From JAGOGN01 sp036652735 (GTDB taxonomy: Bacteria; Bacillota; Clostridia; Lachnospirales; Lachnospiraceae): a DNA stretch of 64,000 nt. Made by a program: the position numbers and the translations under genes. Position 1 is the first letter of the stretch, and every line of letters begins with the position of its first letter. The stretch is from the NCBI GenBank assembly GCA_036652735.1, contig JAVVVI010000001.1, positions 1 through 64,000 on the forward strand, written 5' to 3'. Under the pieces are notes generated by a model, which made no database searches, was not told the origin of the DNA, and saw nothing but the letters and a program-made list of their open reading frames with translations. Shown here one piece after another: positions 53,144-61,435 of the stretch.

Positions 53144-54931
53144 TTACGCTTTATATATTGCGCCAAAACGGCACTTATCAATACAGGTTCCACATTTAAT
53201 ACATTTATTCAAGTCAATCACATGTGCTTCTCTAATTGAACCATAAATTGCATCTGCTGGACAGTTCTTTGCACACAAGGTACAGCCCTTACATTTGTTT
53301 GGATCAATTTTGTATGCCAGCAATGCTTTGCATACCCCTGCCGGACACTGTTTCTTCTCTATATGAGCCACATACTCTTCCCTGAAATATCTTAACGTGG
53401 ACAGCACCGGATTTGGTGCGGTCTGTCCCAGACCACAAAGGGCATTATCCTTTATGTAATAGGCCAGCTCTTCTAGTTTGTCCAAATCTTCCATGGTTCC
53501 ATTTCCTTCGGTAATCTTTGTTAAGATTTCTAACATTCGCTTGGTTCCCACTCGGCATGGAGTACATTTTCCACAAGATTCATCTACCGTAAATTGAAGG
53601 AAGAATTTGGCAATATCTACCATACAGTTGTCTTCGTCCATAACAATCAAACCACCGGATCCCATCATGGAACCAATACTGATTAAATTATCATAATCAA
53701 TTGGAATATCAAAATGTTCTGCCGGGATACAGCCTCCGGATGGTCCTCCCGTCTGGGCTGCTTTAAATTTCTTCCCACCAGGGATACCTCCTCCGATTTC
53801 ATCTACAATCGTTCTTAAGGTGGTTCCCATTGGAATCTCCACTAATCCCGTGTTATTGATCTTTCCACCTAAAGCAAATACTTTGGTTCCCTTTGCCTTC
53901 TCTGTACCCATTGCGGAGAACCATTCCGGTCCATTTAATATAATCTGCGGAACATTTGCATAAGTCTCTACATTATTTAGAATCGTAGGCTTTCCAAACA
54001 GTCCTTTTACCGCCGGGAATGGAGGTCTTGGTCTTGGTTCTCCTCTTTGTCCTTCAATCGAAGTCATCAAAGCGGTCTCTTCTCCACATACAAACGCACC
54101 TGCTCCCAGTCGTAAATCAATGTCAAAGTTAAATCCACTTCCGAAAATATCCTTGCCTAAAAGGCCATATTCTCTTGCTTGTTGCAATGCAATCTTTAAG
54201 CGTTCCACTGCAATTGGATATTCCGCACGTACATATATATAACCCTGATCTGCACCAATTGCATACCCTGCAATTGCCATTGCTTCCAGAACTACATGTG
54301 GATCCCCTTCTAGAACCGAACGATCCATGAATGCTCCGGGATCTCCTTCATCCGCGTTACAGCACACGTATTTCTGCACATTGCCACGATTACCGGAAGC
54401 CAGTTTCCATTTCTGTCCGGTTGGGAATCCTGCTCCCCCTCGTCCGCGCAGTCCACTGTCTAACAGCAGCTGAATCACTTCATCCGGTGTCATCTCAGTT
54501 AACACTTTTCCAAGTGCTTCGTATCCCCGGGTTCCAATGTATTCCTCTACATTCTCCGGATTAATTACACCACAGTTGCGTAATGCAATACGATGCTGCT
54601 TCTTATAAAAATTAGTATCATTAATGGATTTTATTCCTGTTTCATCCTGTTCTTCAAATACAAGACGGGATACAATTCTTCCTTTCAGCAAGTGCTCCGA
54701 TACGATCTCAGCCACATCTTCCGGCTGTACCTGTGCATAAAAAGTTGCCTCCGGATAAATTACCATAATTGGGCCCATGGCACATAATCCATGGCAGCCT
54801 GTTTTAACAATGGCAATTTCTTTTTCCAAACCATTTTTCTTTAACTCTGTTTCCAGATTTTGGATGATCTGCTGACTTCCTGATGAAGTACAACCGGTAC
54901 CACCACAAACTAATACGTGAGAACGATACAT
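53144..54931 (-). CDS. hydB: NADH-binding flavoprotein subunit HydB (NuoF/HndC-like)
   Basis: About 595 residues: N-terminal [2Fe-2S] thioredoxin-like domain, the NuoF FMN/NADH-binding core (SGLRGRGGAGFPTGQKW and the GEETALMTSIEG region), a [4Fe-4S] cluster (SCGKCTPCRVG) and a C-terminal 2x[4Fe-4S] ferredoxin domain. It oxidises NADH and shares electrons with HydA. Three possible starts occur close together; MYRSHVLV at 54931 has the best spacing to GGAGG. Confidence 0.94.
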   Translation of the reverse strand: MYRSHVLVCGGTGCTSSGSQQIIQNLETELKKNGLEKEIAIVKTGCHGLCAMGPIMVIYPEATFYAQVQPEDVAEIVSEHLLKGRIVSRLVFEEQDETGIKSINDTNFYKKQHRIALRNCGVINPENVEEYIGTRGYEALGKVLTEMTPDEVIQLLLDSGLRGRGGAGFPTGQKWKLASGNRGNVQKYVCCNADEGDPGAFMDRSVLEGDPHVVLEAMAIAGYAIGADQGYIYVRAEYPIAVERLKIALQQAREYGLLGKDIFGSGFNFDIDLRLGAGAFVCGEETALMTSIEGQRGEPRPRPPFPAVKGLFGKPTILNNVETYANVPQIILNGPEWFSAMGTEKAKGTKVFALGGKINNTGLVEIPMGTTLRTIVDEIGGGIPGGKKFKAAQTGGPSGGCIPAEHFDIPIDYDNLISIGSMMGSGGLIVMDEDNCMVDIAKFFLQFTVDESCGKCTPCRVGTKRMLEILTKITEGNGTMEDLDKLEELAYYIKDNALCGLGQTAPNPVLSTLRYFREEYVAHIEKKQCPAGVCKALLAYKIDPNKCKGCTLCAKNCPADAIYGSIREAHVIDLNKCIKCGTCIDKCRFGAIYKA

Positions 54932-54947
54932 AGTCATCAAACCTCCA

Positions 54948-55319
54948 TTATAGTTTTATTTTATTCAGCGTATATTCTTTTACTACCTCGCCGCCAATAA
55001 TATGTTTTTCCAATATTTCTTTTGCTTTTTCCGGGTTCACTTTTATATAAGTTATTTTTTCTTTTCCCGGTTCATACACCTCTACAATTGGTTCATACTG
55101 GCATAAACCAATGCAGCCTGTCTGAGTAACAACCACATGCTCCAATGCTCTTTCCTGAACCTCTTCTGACAACGTTGTCAATACAGGTCTTGCACCACTT
55201 GCAATTCCACAGGTTGCCATGCCAACCACAATTCTCGTACTATCTGAATCTTCCGAACGCAATCCAACGGTTCCCTGCATTCTCTCTCTGATTGCTTTTA
55301 ATTCATCTAAAGACTTCAT
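54948..55319 (-). CDS. hndB: [2Fe-2S] ferredoxin-domain protein (HndB-like)
   Basis: A 123-residue thioredoxin-like [2Fe-2S] protein with cysteines in ATCGIASG and QTGCIGLCQYEP. It matches HndB of NADP-reducing hydrogenases and is thought to assist electron transfer. It lies between the ATPase-like gene and hydB in the operon, with a GGAGG start. Confidence 0.85.
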   Translation of the reverse strand: MKSLDELKAIRERMQGTVGLRSEDSDSTRIVVGMATCGIASGARPVLTTLSEEVQERALEHVVVTQTGCIGLCQYEPIVEVYEPGKEKITYIKVNPEKAKEILEKHIIGGEVVKEYTLNKIKL

Positions 55320-55339
55320 ATTAATTCCTCCCGTTCGTT

Positions 55340-55894
55340 CTAAAGCTGACCTAAATCGACTTCCATTCGATTCTCTTTTAAATAGCTTCTAATAAATGCG
55401 GATACTTCCTTATTCTGCATTGAACTATCGCCCATAATTTTCTTAATCTCTTTGGTGTCAAATACAAAGCTTCTTCCATCCACTTCATAATAAAAGATAA
55501 AGTCAATCTTCTCATTCATTATGACAAGGGTATAAATCGTGTCTTCAATTGCACCAAGGGGCATACAGTCTATATGGTCCATACAATAAACAGCAGAAAT
55601 TATGGTTCCTTTTGAAACTTTGGATTCAATGGAAAAGCTTCCTCCCGTACATTCCGCGGACTGTTTTAGAAAAGGAATTCCCAAACCAACTTTTCTTGTT
55701 GTTCGGGAAGTAAAGAACGGATCCACCACCTGCTCCACCTGTTCTTCACTCATACCCTTCCCATTGTCTGCGATCCTTAAATACAGCTTGTGTAACTCAC
55801 ATTGAATCCTTATCGTTATCTCTATTCTGTTTGCATGGGCACTAATGGAATTCTGGGCAATATCAAGCACATTTAATGATATCTCCGGCAGCAT
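55340..55894 (-). CDS. GHKL/HATPase_c protein inside the hydrogenase operon
   Basis: A 184-residue protein. The N-terminal ~110 residues are a histidine-kinase-type ATPase fold (N-box LNVLDIAQNSISAHA, G1 IADNGKGM, later G box GLGIPFLKQSAE). The rest is a small C-terminal domain. No dimerisation/phosphoacceptor His domain is present, so it is not a full sensor kinase. It starts on the hydC stop (TAATG). Likely a regulatory partner in redox control. Confidence 0.78.
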   Translation of the reverse strand: MLPEISLNVLDIAQNSISAHANRIEITIRIQCELHKLYLRIADNGKGMSEEQVEQVVDPFFTSRTTRKVGLGIPFLKQSAECTGGSFSIESKVSKGTIISAVYCMDHIDCMPLGAIEDTIYTLVIMNEKIDFIFYYEVDGRSFVFDTKEIKKIMGDSSMQNKEVSAFIRSYLKENRMEVDLGQL

Positions 55895-56385
55895 TAGCGA
55901 TATTTCCCTAAAATAGTTTTTACCTGATCTGTGGTGACCCGTCCGTAAACCTCATCATTAATCATCATTACCGGTGCCAGCCCGCATGCCCCAACGCAGC
56001 GGCAGTTATCAAGAGAGAATTTTCCATCCGGGGTACATCCTTTATCGCCAATCCCCAGTTCTTTCACCAGTTCATCATAAATTGCACCGGATCCTTTGAC
56101 ATAACATGCGGTTCCAAGGCAAACTGAGACTTTGTACTCTCCCTTTGGATTCAGATTAAATTGTGAGTAAAATGTTGCTACTCCATAGATTTTCTCCAAT
56201 GGAATCTGTAACTCATTGGATATAATCGTCTGAACCTCAATAGGAAGATATCCGTATAGCTCCTGTGCCTTTTGCATTATTGGCATTAAACTTCCAAGTT
56301 CGTCTTTCAACTGATGAATCGTCTTAACCAGTTCTGCTTCCTGTTCTTTGGTTCCCTTAAAAGGAACCGTCTTCTTTTCTTCCAA
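55894..56385 (-). CDS. hydC: NuoE-like [2Fe-2S] subunit HydC (HndA-like)
   Basis: A 163-residue thioredoxin-fold [2Fe-2S] subunit with the four cysteines in VCLGTACYVKGS and CRCVGACGLAP. It passes electrons from HydB toward HydA. It is the first gene of the operon; start is TTG behind AGGAGGG. Confidence 0.92.
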   Translation of the reverse strand: MEEKKTVPFKGTKEQEAELVKTIHQLKDELGSLMPIMQKAQELYGYLPIEVQTIISNELQIPLEKIYGVATFYSQFNLNPKGEYKVSVCLGTACYVKGSGAIYDELVKELGIGDKGCTPDGKFSLDNCRCVGACGLAPVMMINDEVYGRVTTDQVKTILGKYR

Positions 56386-56452
56386 ACTGTATCCCTCCTA
56401 TAACTAACTACATATAGTGACCTCTTACTTTACTACTTTAGAACATGCTTTT

Positions 56453-56481
56453 ATTTTATCATTTTATGAAATGATATTCAA
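56453..56481 (-). promoter_or_regulatory. hydC-operon promoter with a palindrome filling the spacer
   Basis: Minus-strand TTGAAT (56481-56476) and TAAAAT (56458-56453) lie 17 bases apart. The sequence ATCATTT-TATG-AAATGAT (56458-56475), a perfect 7-4-7 inverted repeat, occupies the spacer exactly, where a repressor would block RNA polymerase. It is not a Rex consensus. The regulator is unknown. Confidence 0.5.
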
Positions 56482-56535
56482 TGAACAATTTGTAAAGTTT
56501 CTAAAAAAATTATTCGATTATATTTATGCTTTTGT

Positions 56536-56564
56536 TTGAGTTCTATTATTGAATCTGTTATAAT
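56536..56564 (+). promoter_or_regulatory. Promoter of the sensory-hydrogenase operon
   Basis: TTGAGT (56536-56541), 17-base spacer, consensus TATAAT (56559-56564), about 50 bases before the TTG start; divergent from the hydC promoter. Confidence 0.6.
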
Positions 56565-56610
56565 GTTGATAACTAAACGATAAAAGGTCTCGCACAAAGG
56601 GGGAGGTTTC

Positions 56611-56967
56611 TTGAACTTAAGTGACATTAAATCTTTATTAAATGCAAGCGTTTTAACCAAGAAATGCGTTTTAGATCAGGATGTACATTCTGCATTCAGT
56701 TCCGACATGATGAGTAATGTACTGGCTTATGCAAATAACAAGTCTATTTTAATTACCGGTCTCTATAATGCCCAGGTACTTCGTACCGCTGAAATGATGG
56801 GCATGGCCTGTGTGGTATTTATTGGCCGGCGTGAACCGGATGCGCAAATCATTGAACTGGCAGATGACCTTGGGATATGCGTAATGCTAACCCGATTCTC
56901 CATGTTCACCACCTGTGGGAAGTTATACTGCAGCGGTTTAAATGGAGGTGTTCCAAGTGAGCGATAG
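56611..56967 (+). CDS. DRTGG-domain protein, first
   Basis: A 118-residue protein consisting almost only of a DRTGG domain (ITGLYNAQVLRTAEMMGMACVVFIGR then GICVMLTRFSM). DRTGG domains occur with CBS and phosphotransacetylase proteins and seem to be ligand-binding. The start is TTG behind GGGGGAGG. It heads the HydS operon. Confidence 0.78.
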   Translation: MNLSDIKSLLNASVLTKKCVLDQDVHSAFSSDMMSNVLAYANNKSILITGLYNAQVLRTAEMMGMACVVFIGRREPDAQIIELADDLGICVMLTRFSMFTTCGKLYCSGLNGGVPSER

Positions 56968-57379
56968 TATCCATTACGAATATCAAGTATCTGCGGAGGA
57001 TTTTACACGGGCAGGTGAGGCAAGCAGTGACATTAAAAGTAAATTAAAACGCATGGGTGTTGCTCCTGAAGCCATAAGAAAAGTTGCCATTGCCATGTAC
57101 GAGGGTGAAATCAATATGGTGATTCATGCCAACGGCGGTAAGATTTTTGTAGATATTCGACCAAACCAAGTGGAAATGCAGCTTAAGGACAATGGTCCCG
57201 GAATTCCCAATATTGATCAGGCAATGCAGGAAGGATTTTCCACCGCACCTGAGCAGATTCTGTCTCTTGGGTTTGGTGCCGGTATGGGTCTGCCAAATAT
57301 GCGCAATAATACCGATGAGATGCATATAGACTCAACCTTAGGTATGGGTACCACAGTAACCATGCGTGTTAATTTTTAA
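56957..57379 (+). CDS. Anti-sigma-factor-type HATPase (SpoIIAB/RsbW-like)
   Basis: A 140-residue single ATPase domain with N-box EGEINMVIHANGG, G1 DNGPGIP and G2 GMGLPNMRNN. It resembles RsbW/SpoIIAB kinases but sits in a hydrogenase-sensor operon. The ORF opens at 56942, but GGAGG eight bases before a GTG at 56957 supports the shorter start, overlapping the DRTGG gene. Confidence 0.82.
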   Translation: MSDSIHYEYQVSAEDFTRAGEASSDIKSKLKRMGVAPEAIRKVAIAMYEGEINMVIHANGGKIFVDIRPNQVEMQLKDNGPGIPNIDQAMQEGFSTAPEQILSLGFGAGMGLPNMRNNTDEMHIDSTLGMGTTVTMRVNF

Positions 57380-57391
57380 AGGAGGAATTCC

Positions 57392-58681
57392 ATGAATAAG
57401 TTCTTTCATTCCGTTTACCTAGATGAGGATAAATGTAAAGGCTGCATTAATTGTATCAAACGCTGCCCCACACAGGCAATCAGAGTGCGAAATGGAAAAG
57501 CACGTATTATAAAAGAATTCTGTATTGATTGTGGGGAATGTGTTCGACACTGCCCTCATCATGCCAAGCTTACGAAGCAGGATCATTTTGACCTGGTTCG
57601 CCAGTTTGAATATTCGGTTGCTCTCCCTGCCCCTTCTTTGTATGGGCAGTTTAATAATTTATCTGATATAAATATTGTACTCACTGCACTCAAGCGCATT
57701 GGCTTTGACGATGTATACGAAGTCAGCGGTGCAGCAGAGCTTGTATCCGGAATTACCAGAGACTATATACAGCAGCATCCCGAGAAATGGCCCTTGATTA
57801 ATACCGCCTGTCCCTCGGTGGTACGCCTGATTCGTGTCCGTTTTCCCAATCTTCTGCCTCATCTTCTGCCTGTTCAGCCACCGGTAGAAGTTGCCGCTAA
57901 GCTGGCAAGAAAGGCAGCAATGGAAAAAACAGGGCTCCCTGAGGAGCGCATTGGCATCTTCTTCATTTCACCATGTCCTTCCAAAGTAACTGCACAGAAA
58001 TCACCTTTAGGGGAAGAACACAGCGCCTTAGATGGTGTCCTTGCCATTAAAGATATCTATCCGCTGCTTCTCGCTCAGATGAATGAGGCGGAACGCCATA
58101 CCGAAGACCTGTCGATCTCCGGAAAAATCGGTGTTGGCTGGGGCATCAGTGGTGGAGAATCCGCCGGCATCTTTACCGACAGCTATCTTGCTGCAGATGG
58201 AATTGAAAATGTAATTCGAGTATTGGAAGATTTGGAAGATGAAAAGCTTATTGGTGAGCTTAAATTTATTGAATTAAATTCTTGCAGTGGAGGTTGTGTT
58301 GGGGGTGTTCTTAATATTGAGAATCCCTTTGTTGCCAAAGCCAAGATGAAACGATTAAATAAGTATCTGCCGGTATCCGTCTCCCATCCGGAGAATCTTC
58401 CGAATGACATCGATTTATTCCTTTCACAGGATATTACCTTTGAACCGGTTTATCAGCTTGGAGAGAATGTAAGAGAAAGCATGGAGAATCTAAACTCCGT
58501 GGATGAATTTATGAAGATCCTGCCGGCCCTTGACTGCGGTGCCTGTGGTGCACCTACCTGCAAAGCCCTTGCGGAAGATATTGTGCGCGGACACGCCAAA
58601 CGGGAAGATTGTATTTATCTGCTGCGGGATTATTATGCCGAACTTAAAAATAGTCAATTACTGGAGGAATGTGAAAAATGA
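57392..58681 (+). CDS. hydS: Sensory [FeFe] hydrogenase HydS
   Basis: A 429-residue protein: two N-terminal [4Fe-4S] clusters (Cys 15,18,21,25 and 44,47,50,54), a hydrogenase large-subunit domain with all three H-cluster loops (L1 NTACPS at 137-142, L2 SPCPSK at 193-198, L3 NSCSGGC at 296-302), and a C-terminal FeS/Fer4_15-type cluster (CGACGAPTC) near 376-400. In L1, Ala139 precedes the ligand Cys140 where catalytic enzymes carry TSC[CS]P. This and the gene context mark a sensory group C/D enzyme, not a bulk H2 producer. Confidence 0.88.
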   Translation: MNKFFHSVYLDEDKCKGCINCIKRCPTQAIRVRNGKARIIKEFCIDCGECVRHCPHHAKLTKQDHFDLVRQFEYSVALPAPSLYGQFNNLSDINIVLTALKRIGFDDVYEVSGAAELVSGITRDYIQQHPEKWPLINTACPSVVRLIRVRFPNLLPHLLPVQPPVEVAAKLARKAAMEKTGLPEERIGIFFISPCPSKVTAQKSPLGEEHSALDGVLAIKDIYPLLLAQMNEAERHTEDLSISGKIGVGWGISGGESAGIFTDSYLAADGIENVIRVLEDLEDEKLIGELKFIELNSCSGGCVGGVLNIENPFVAKAKMKRLNKYLPVSVSHPENLPNDIDLFLSQDITFEPVYQLGENVRESMENLNSVDEFMKILPALDCGACGAPTCKALAEDIVRGHAKREDCIYLLRDYYAELKNSQLLEECEK

Positions 58682-59013
58682 AGGTTCATGAATTAATCAG
58701 CACCTGTGGATTCTGTGTTGTCAATGAAGGGGAACATATGGATTCTGAAATTTCAACGCCTTATTGCTGTGATTTGTTAAGCATTGTCATGGGTTCCGCA
58801 CCAGCCGGTGCAGCCTGGGTTACCGTTATGAATAACGTGAATACACTGGGGGTTGCTTTTCTTGCCGATGTCTCCTGTGTGATTCTCTCCTGTGGAACAA
58901 ACTTTGATTCTGCTGCTCTTCAACGGGCACAAAAAGAAGGAATTACCATTCTATCCACACCACTTCCTTCTTTTGACGCAGCATTGGAGGTGTATCAAGC
59001 CATCCATGGATAG
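58678..59013 (+). CDS. DRTGG-like protein, second
   Basis: A 111-residue small protein with the fold of the first DRTGG protein (VTVMNNVNTLGVAFLADVSCVILSCG) and three N-terminal Cys. It overlaps the hydS stop (ATGA) and the following PHP gene, so the unit is tightly coupled. A ligand- or partner-binding role is assumed. Confidence 0.72.
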   Translation: MKVHELISTCGFCVVNEGEHMDSEISTPYCCDLLSIVMGSAPAGAAWVTVMNNVNTLGVAFLADVSCVILSCGTNFDSAALQRAQKEGITILSTPLPSFDAALEVYQAIHG

Positions 59014-59752
59014 AATTACGTATGATTTTCATATACATTCCTGCTTGTCTCCCTGTGGCGATGATGAGATGACTCCTGAAAACATTGCGGCTATGGCTTC
59101 TCTTATAGGACTGGATGCCATTGCTCTTACAGACCATAACTCCTGTAAAAACTGCGAGGCCCTTTTGGCTGCTGCCGGGACTTATGGTCTTCTTGCTATA
59201 CCCGGAATGGAACTTTGTACCAGTGAGGAAGTTCACGTTCTCTGTTATTTTGCCACTCTTGAGAACGCGTTATCCTTTGATTCCTATGTCGCCGACCATT
59301 CCCTGCATATTTTAAATAAACCCGAATACTTTGGTAATCAATTGGTTTATAACTGTGAGGACCGGATTGCCTATTCCCTTCCGGAATTATTAATCTCAGC
59401 TTCCACGATTTCCTTTTCCCAGCTGCCCGCCCTAATGTTGGAATTTGGTGGGATTATGGTTCCTGCACATTTGGATAAATCCTCCACCAGTCTCATCAGC
59501 AATCTTGGATTTATTCCCCCTGACAGCACTTTTACCTGCGCAGAAGTAAAAAATCCGCATTGCATTCCGACTCTTCGTAAAGAACATCCCTACCTGGAAC
59601 ACTGTCATATTATATCCAGCTCTGATGCCCATCAGCTGGCCGATATCCAGGAAGCCACCCACATTCTTCATGTGAATGAAAAAACTGTATTTGGAATCTT
59701 AACTGCACTCGAACCCGGCGGCTGTAACTTTTGTTCTTTCATTAAGCCATAG
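59006..59752 (+). CDS. PHP-domain metal-dependent phosphoesterase
   Basis: About 248 residues with the PHP motifs: HIHSCLSPCGDDE, ALTDHNSC, GMELCTSEEVHVLC and SSSDAHQL. These hold the trinuclear metal site. PHP proteins hydrolyse phosphate esters, such as nucleotide signals. ATG at 59006 overlaps the DRTGG stop by 8 bases; the longer ORF start at 58892 lies inside that gene. It closes the HydS operon and may reset a signal. Confidence 0.82.
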   Translation: MDRITYDFHIHSCLSPCGDDEMTPENIAAMASLIGLDAIALTDHNSCKNCEALLAAAGTYGLLAIPGMELCTSEEVHVLCYFATLENALSFDSYVADHSLHILNKPEYFGNQLVYNCEDRIAYSLPELLISASTISFSQLPALMLEFGGIMVPAHLDKSSTSLISNLGFIPPDSTFTCAEVKNPHCIPTLRKEHPYLEHCHIISSSDAHQLADIQEATHILHVNEKTVFGILTALEPGGCNFCSFIKP

Positions 59753-59768
59753 AAAGTGAGGAAATCCC

Positions 59769-60473
59769 ATGAGAAAAAAATTATTATTTTATAGTTTTCT
59801 TTTCTTTTGTGCCCTTGTACTGTCACTTTTTTTTGTTCGTACCACAAAAGAAGATCATCCGCCTGTTATCATTACGGCCTTACCTGAAAAAAAAGAGCCT
59901 CTCTTTACTTCTTCCAGAATTACCGATGAAATTGCATCCCGTATGAAGGGAAACTCTTATCCCAAAGACTGTGAACTCCCTCTTTCCGATCTTCGGTACC
60001 TGAAAATTCACCATTATGGCTTTGATCAAAAAGTACACGAAGGCGAACTTGTTGTACACAAACACCTGGCCCATGACATTCTCAAGATTATGAAGGCTCT
60101 GTATGAAGCCCGGTATCCCATTGAGAAAATGCATCTGATTGATGACTATCAAGGGGACGACCTTGCCTCTATGGAGGATAATAATACTTCCTGTTTTAAC
60201 TATCGAAGAGTAGCCAACAGCTCCACTCTTTCAAATCACGCAAAAGGCCTTGCCATTGACATTAATCCGTTGTATAACCCCTATGTACGGATACGTAATG
60301 GCAAGACCCATGTTGAGCCTGCAAGTGCGCTTCTCTATGTAGATCGAAATGCATCTTTTTCCTATAAAATTACCGAAGATGACCTTTGTTGCAAATTATT
60401 TAAACAATACGGTTTTACCTGGGGCGGTGACTGGACTTCCTGTAAAGATTACCAGCATTTTGAACGGCCTTAA
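59769..60473 (+). CDS. M15-family D,D-/L,D-carboxypeptidase
   Basis: A 234-residue membrane-anchored peptidase. An N-terminal helix (about 5-25) is followed by the VanY-like domain with zinc motif SNHAKGLAIDINP near residue 156 and GGDW...YQHFE at the end. It trims peptidoglycan stem peptides outside the membrane. It starts 16 bases after the PHP stop, perhaps by read-through. Confidence 0.87.
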   Translation: MRKKLLFYSFLFFCALVLSLFFVRTTKEDHPPVIITALPEKKEPLFTSSRITDEIASRMKGNSYPKDCELPLSDLRYLKIHHYGFDQKVHEGELVVHKHLAHDILKIMKALYEARYPIEKMHLIDDYQGDDLASMEDNNTSCFNYRRVANSSTLSNHAKGLAIDINPLYNPYVRIRNGKTHVEPASALLYVDRNASFSYKITEDDLCCKLFKQYGFTWGGDWTSCKDYQHFERP

Positions 60474-61396
60474 TGTTCCTTCAGCCAATCCAAAATATCC
60501 TTATATACCTCTTCCCTGCCAACTTCATTTAATAATTCATGGCGCATCTGAGGATAAAGCTTCATCCTATAATCTTTCAGTTCTATTTTCTTCAGCCTTT
60601 GATCCACTTCCTTTATTCCCACACCCCATTCTCCCACCGGATCCATCTCTCCGCTGATTACATAAATAGGAAGTTCCCGTGGAATCCGTTCGTACCACTC
60701 TTCTGAAGATACGTACTGAAGAATACAAGCCAGATCGTAAAATCCCGATGCCGTAAATATAAAGGTACAATATTCGTCTCCCAGATAGTTGTCCACAATG
60801 GTTTTGTCCTGACTAAGCCAGTCCATACGTGTTCTCACTTCTGTATAACGCTTATTATAATGACCAAACATAAGATTATTCAACATTTTACTGCGGTAAT
60901 GATCCCCTTTCAGCTTTTTCACAAGGGAAATCACCTTTTTTCCAATCCCAATCATGGAATTGGTTCCGCCTGTTCCACACAAAATGACTCCCTTAAAAAG
61001 ATCAGGGGCATTTACCAGTGCCGCTCTTGCCACAAAGGACCCCATACTGTGCCCAAACAAAAACAGGGGTAGGCTGGGGTAAGCTGCTTGCATTTTCCTG
61101 CCCAGGGTTATGACATCCTTATATAGGCATTTCCATCCATCTTTATAAGCCATATAACCCAATTCCGACTTATTCAATACACTGTTTTTATGGCCTAAAT
61201 GATCATTTCCAAAGACAAGGTATCCATTTCCCACCAAAAATTCGATAACTGGTTCATAGCGTTCTAAATACTCGCACATTCCATGGGAAATCTGAAGCAT
61301 AGCAACGGGTTCTCCCACCGGTTCATAAATATAATACGTAATGTCCGTTACTTCATTACTACTTAAAAAGTTACCAGTGCTTTTCTGAACATCCAT
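60470..61396 (-). CDS. Alpha/beta-hydrolase (monoacylglycerol lipase/lysophospholipase type)
   Basis: About 308 residues with HG box SHGMCEYLERY, nucleophile elbow FGHSMGSF (Ser near 118), acid in SGEMDP and catalytic His in MRHELL. It belongs to the serine-hydrolase family that cleaves lipid or ester substrates. The ORF opens at a TTG (61417) without a ribosome site; ATG at 61396 behind GAGGGGG is preferred. It overlaps the M15 gene tail by four bases. Confidence 0.85.
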   Translation of the reverse strand: MDVQKSTGNFLSSNEVTDITYYIYEPVGEPVAMLQISHGMCEYLERYEPVIEFLVGNGYLVFGNDHLGHKNSVLNKSELGYMAYKDGWKCLYKDVITLGRKMQAAYPSLPLFLFGHSMGSFVARAALVNAPDLFKGVILCGTGGTNSMIGIGKKVISLVKKLKGDHYRSKMLNNLMFGHYNKRYTEVRTRMDWLSQDKTIVDNYLGDEYCTFIFTASGFYDLACILQYVSSEEWYERIPRELPIYVISGEMDPVGEWGVGIKEVDQRLKKIELKDYRMKLYPQMRHELLNEVGREEVYKDILDWLKEH

Positions 61397-61435
61397 CCAA
61401 ACCGCCCCCTCATTCAATTGTGTGTGAATCCATTT

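Noticed and set aside
52000..55000. Many long ORFs opposite the hydrogenase genes
   Set aside because: They follow the frame of real genes as shadows, lack ribosome sites and have no domain character.
58892..59005. N-terminal extension of the PHP protein
   Set aside because: It lies in another frame inside the DRTGG gene, is low in conservation signs, and a proper ATG starts at 59006.
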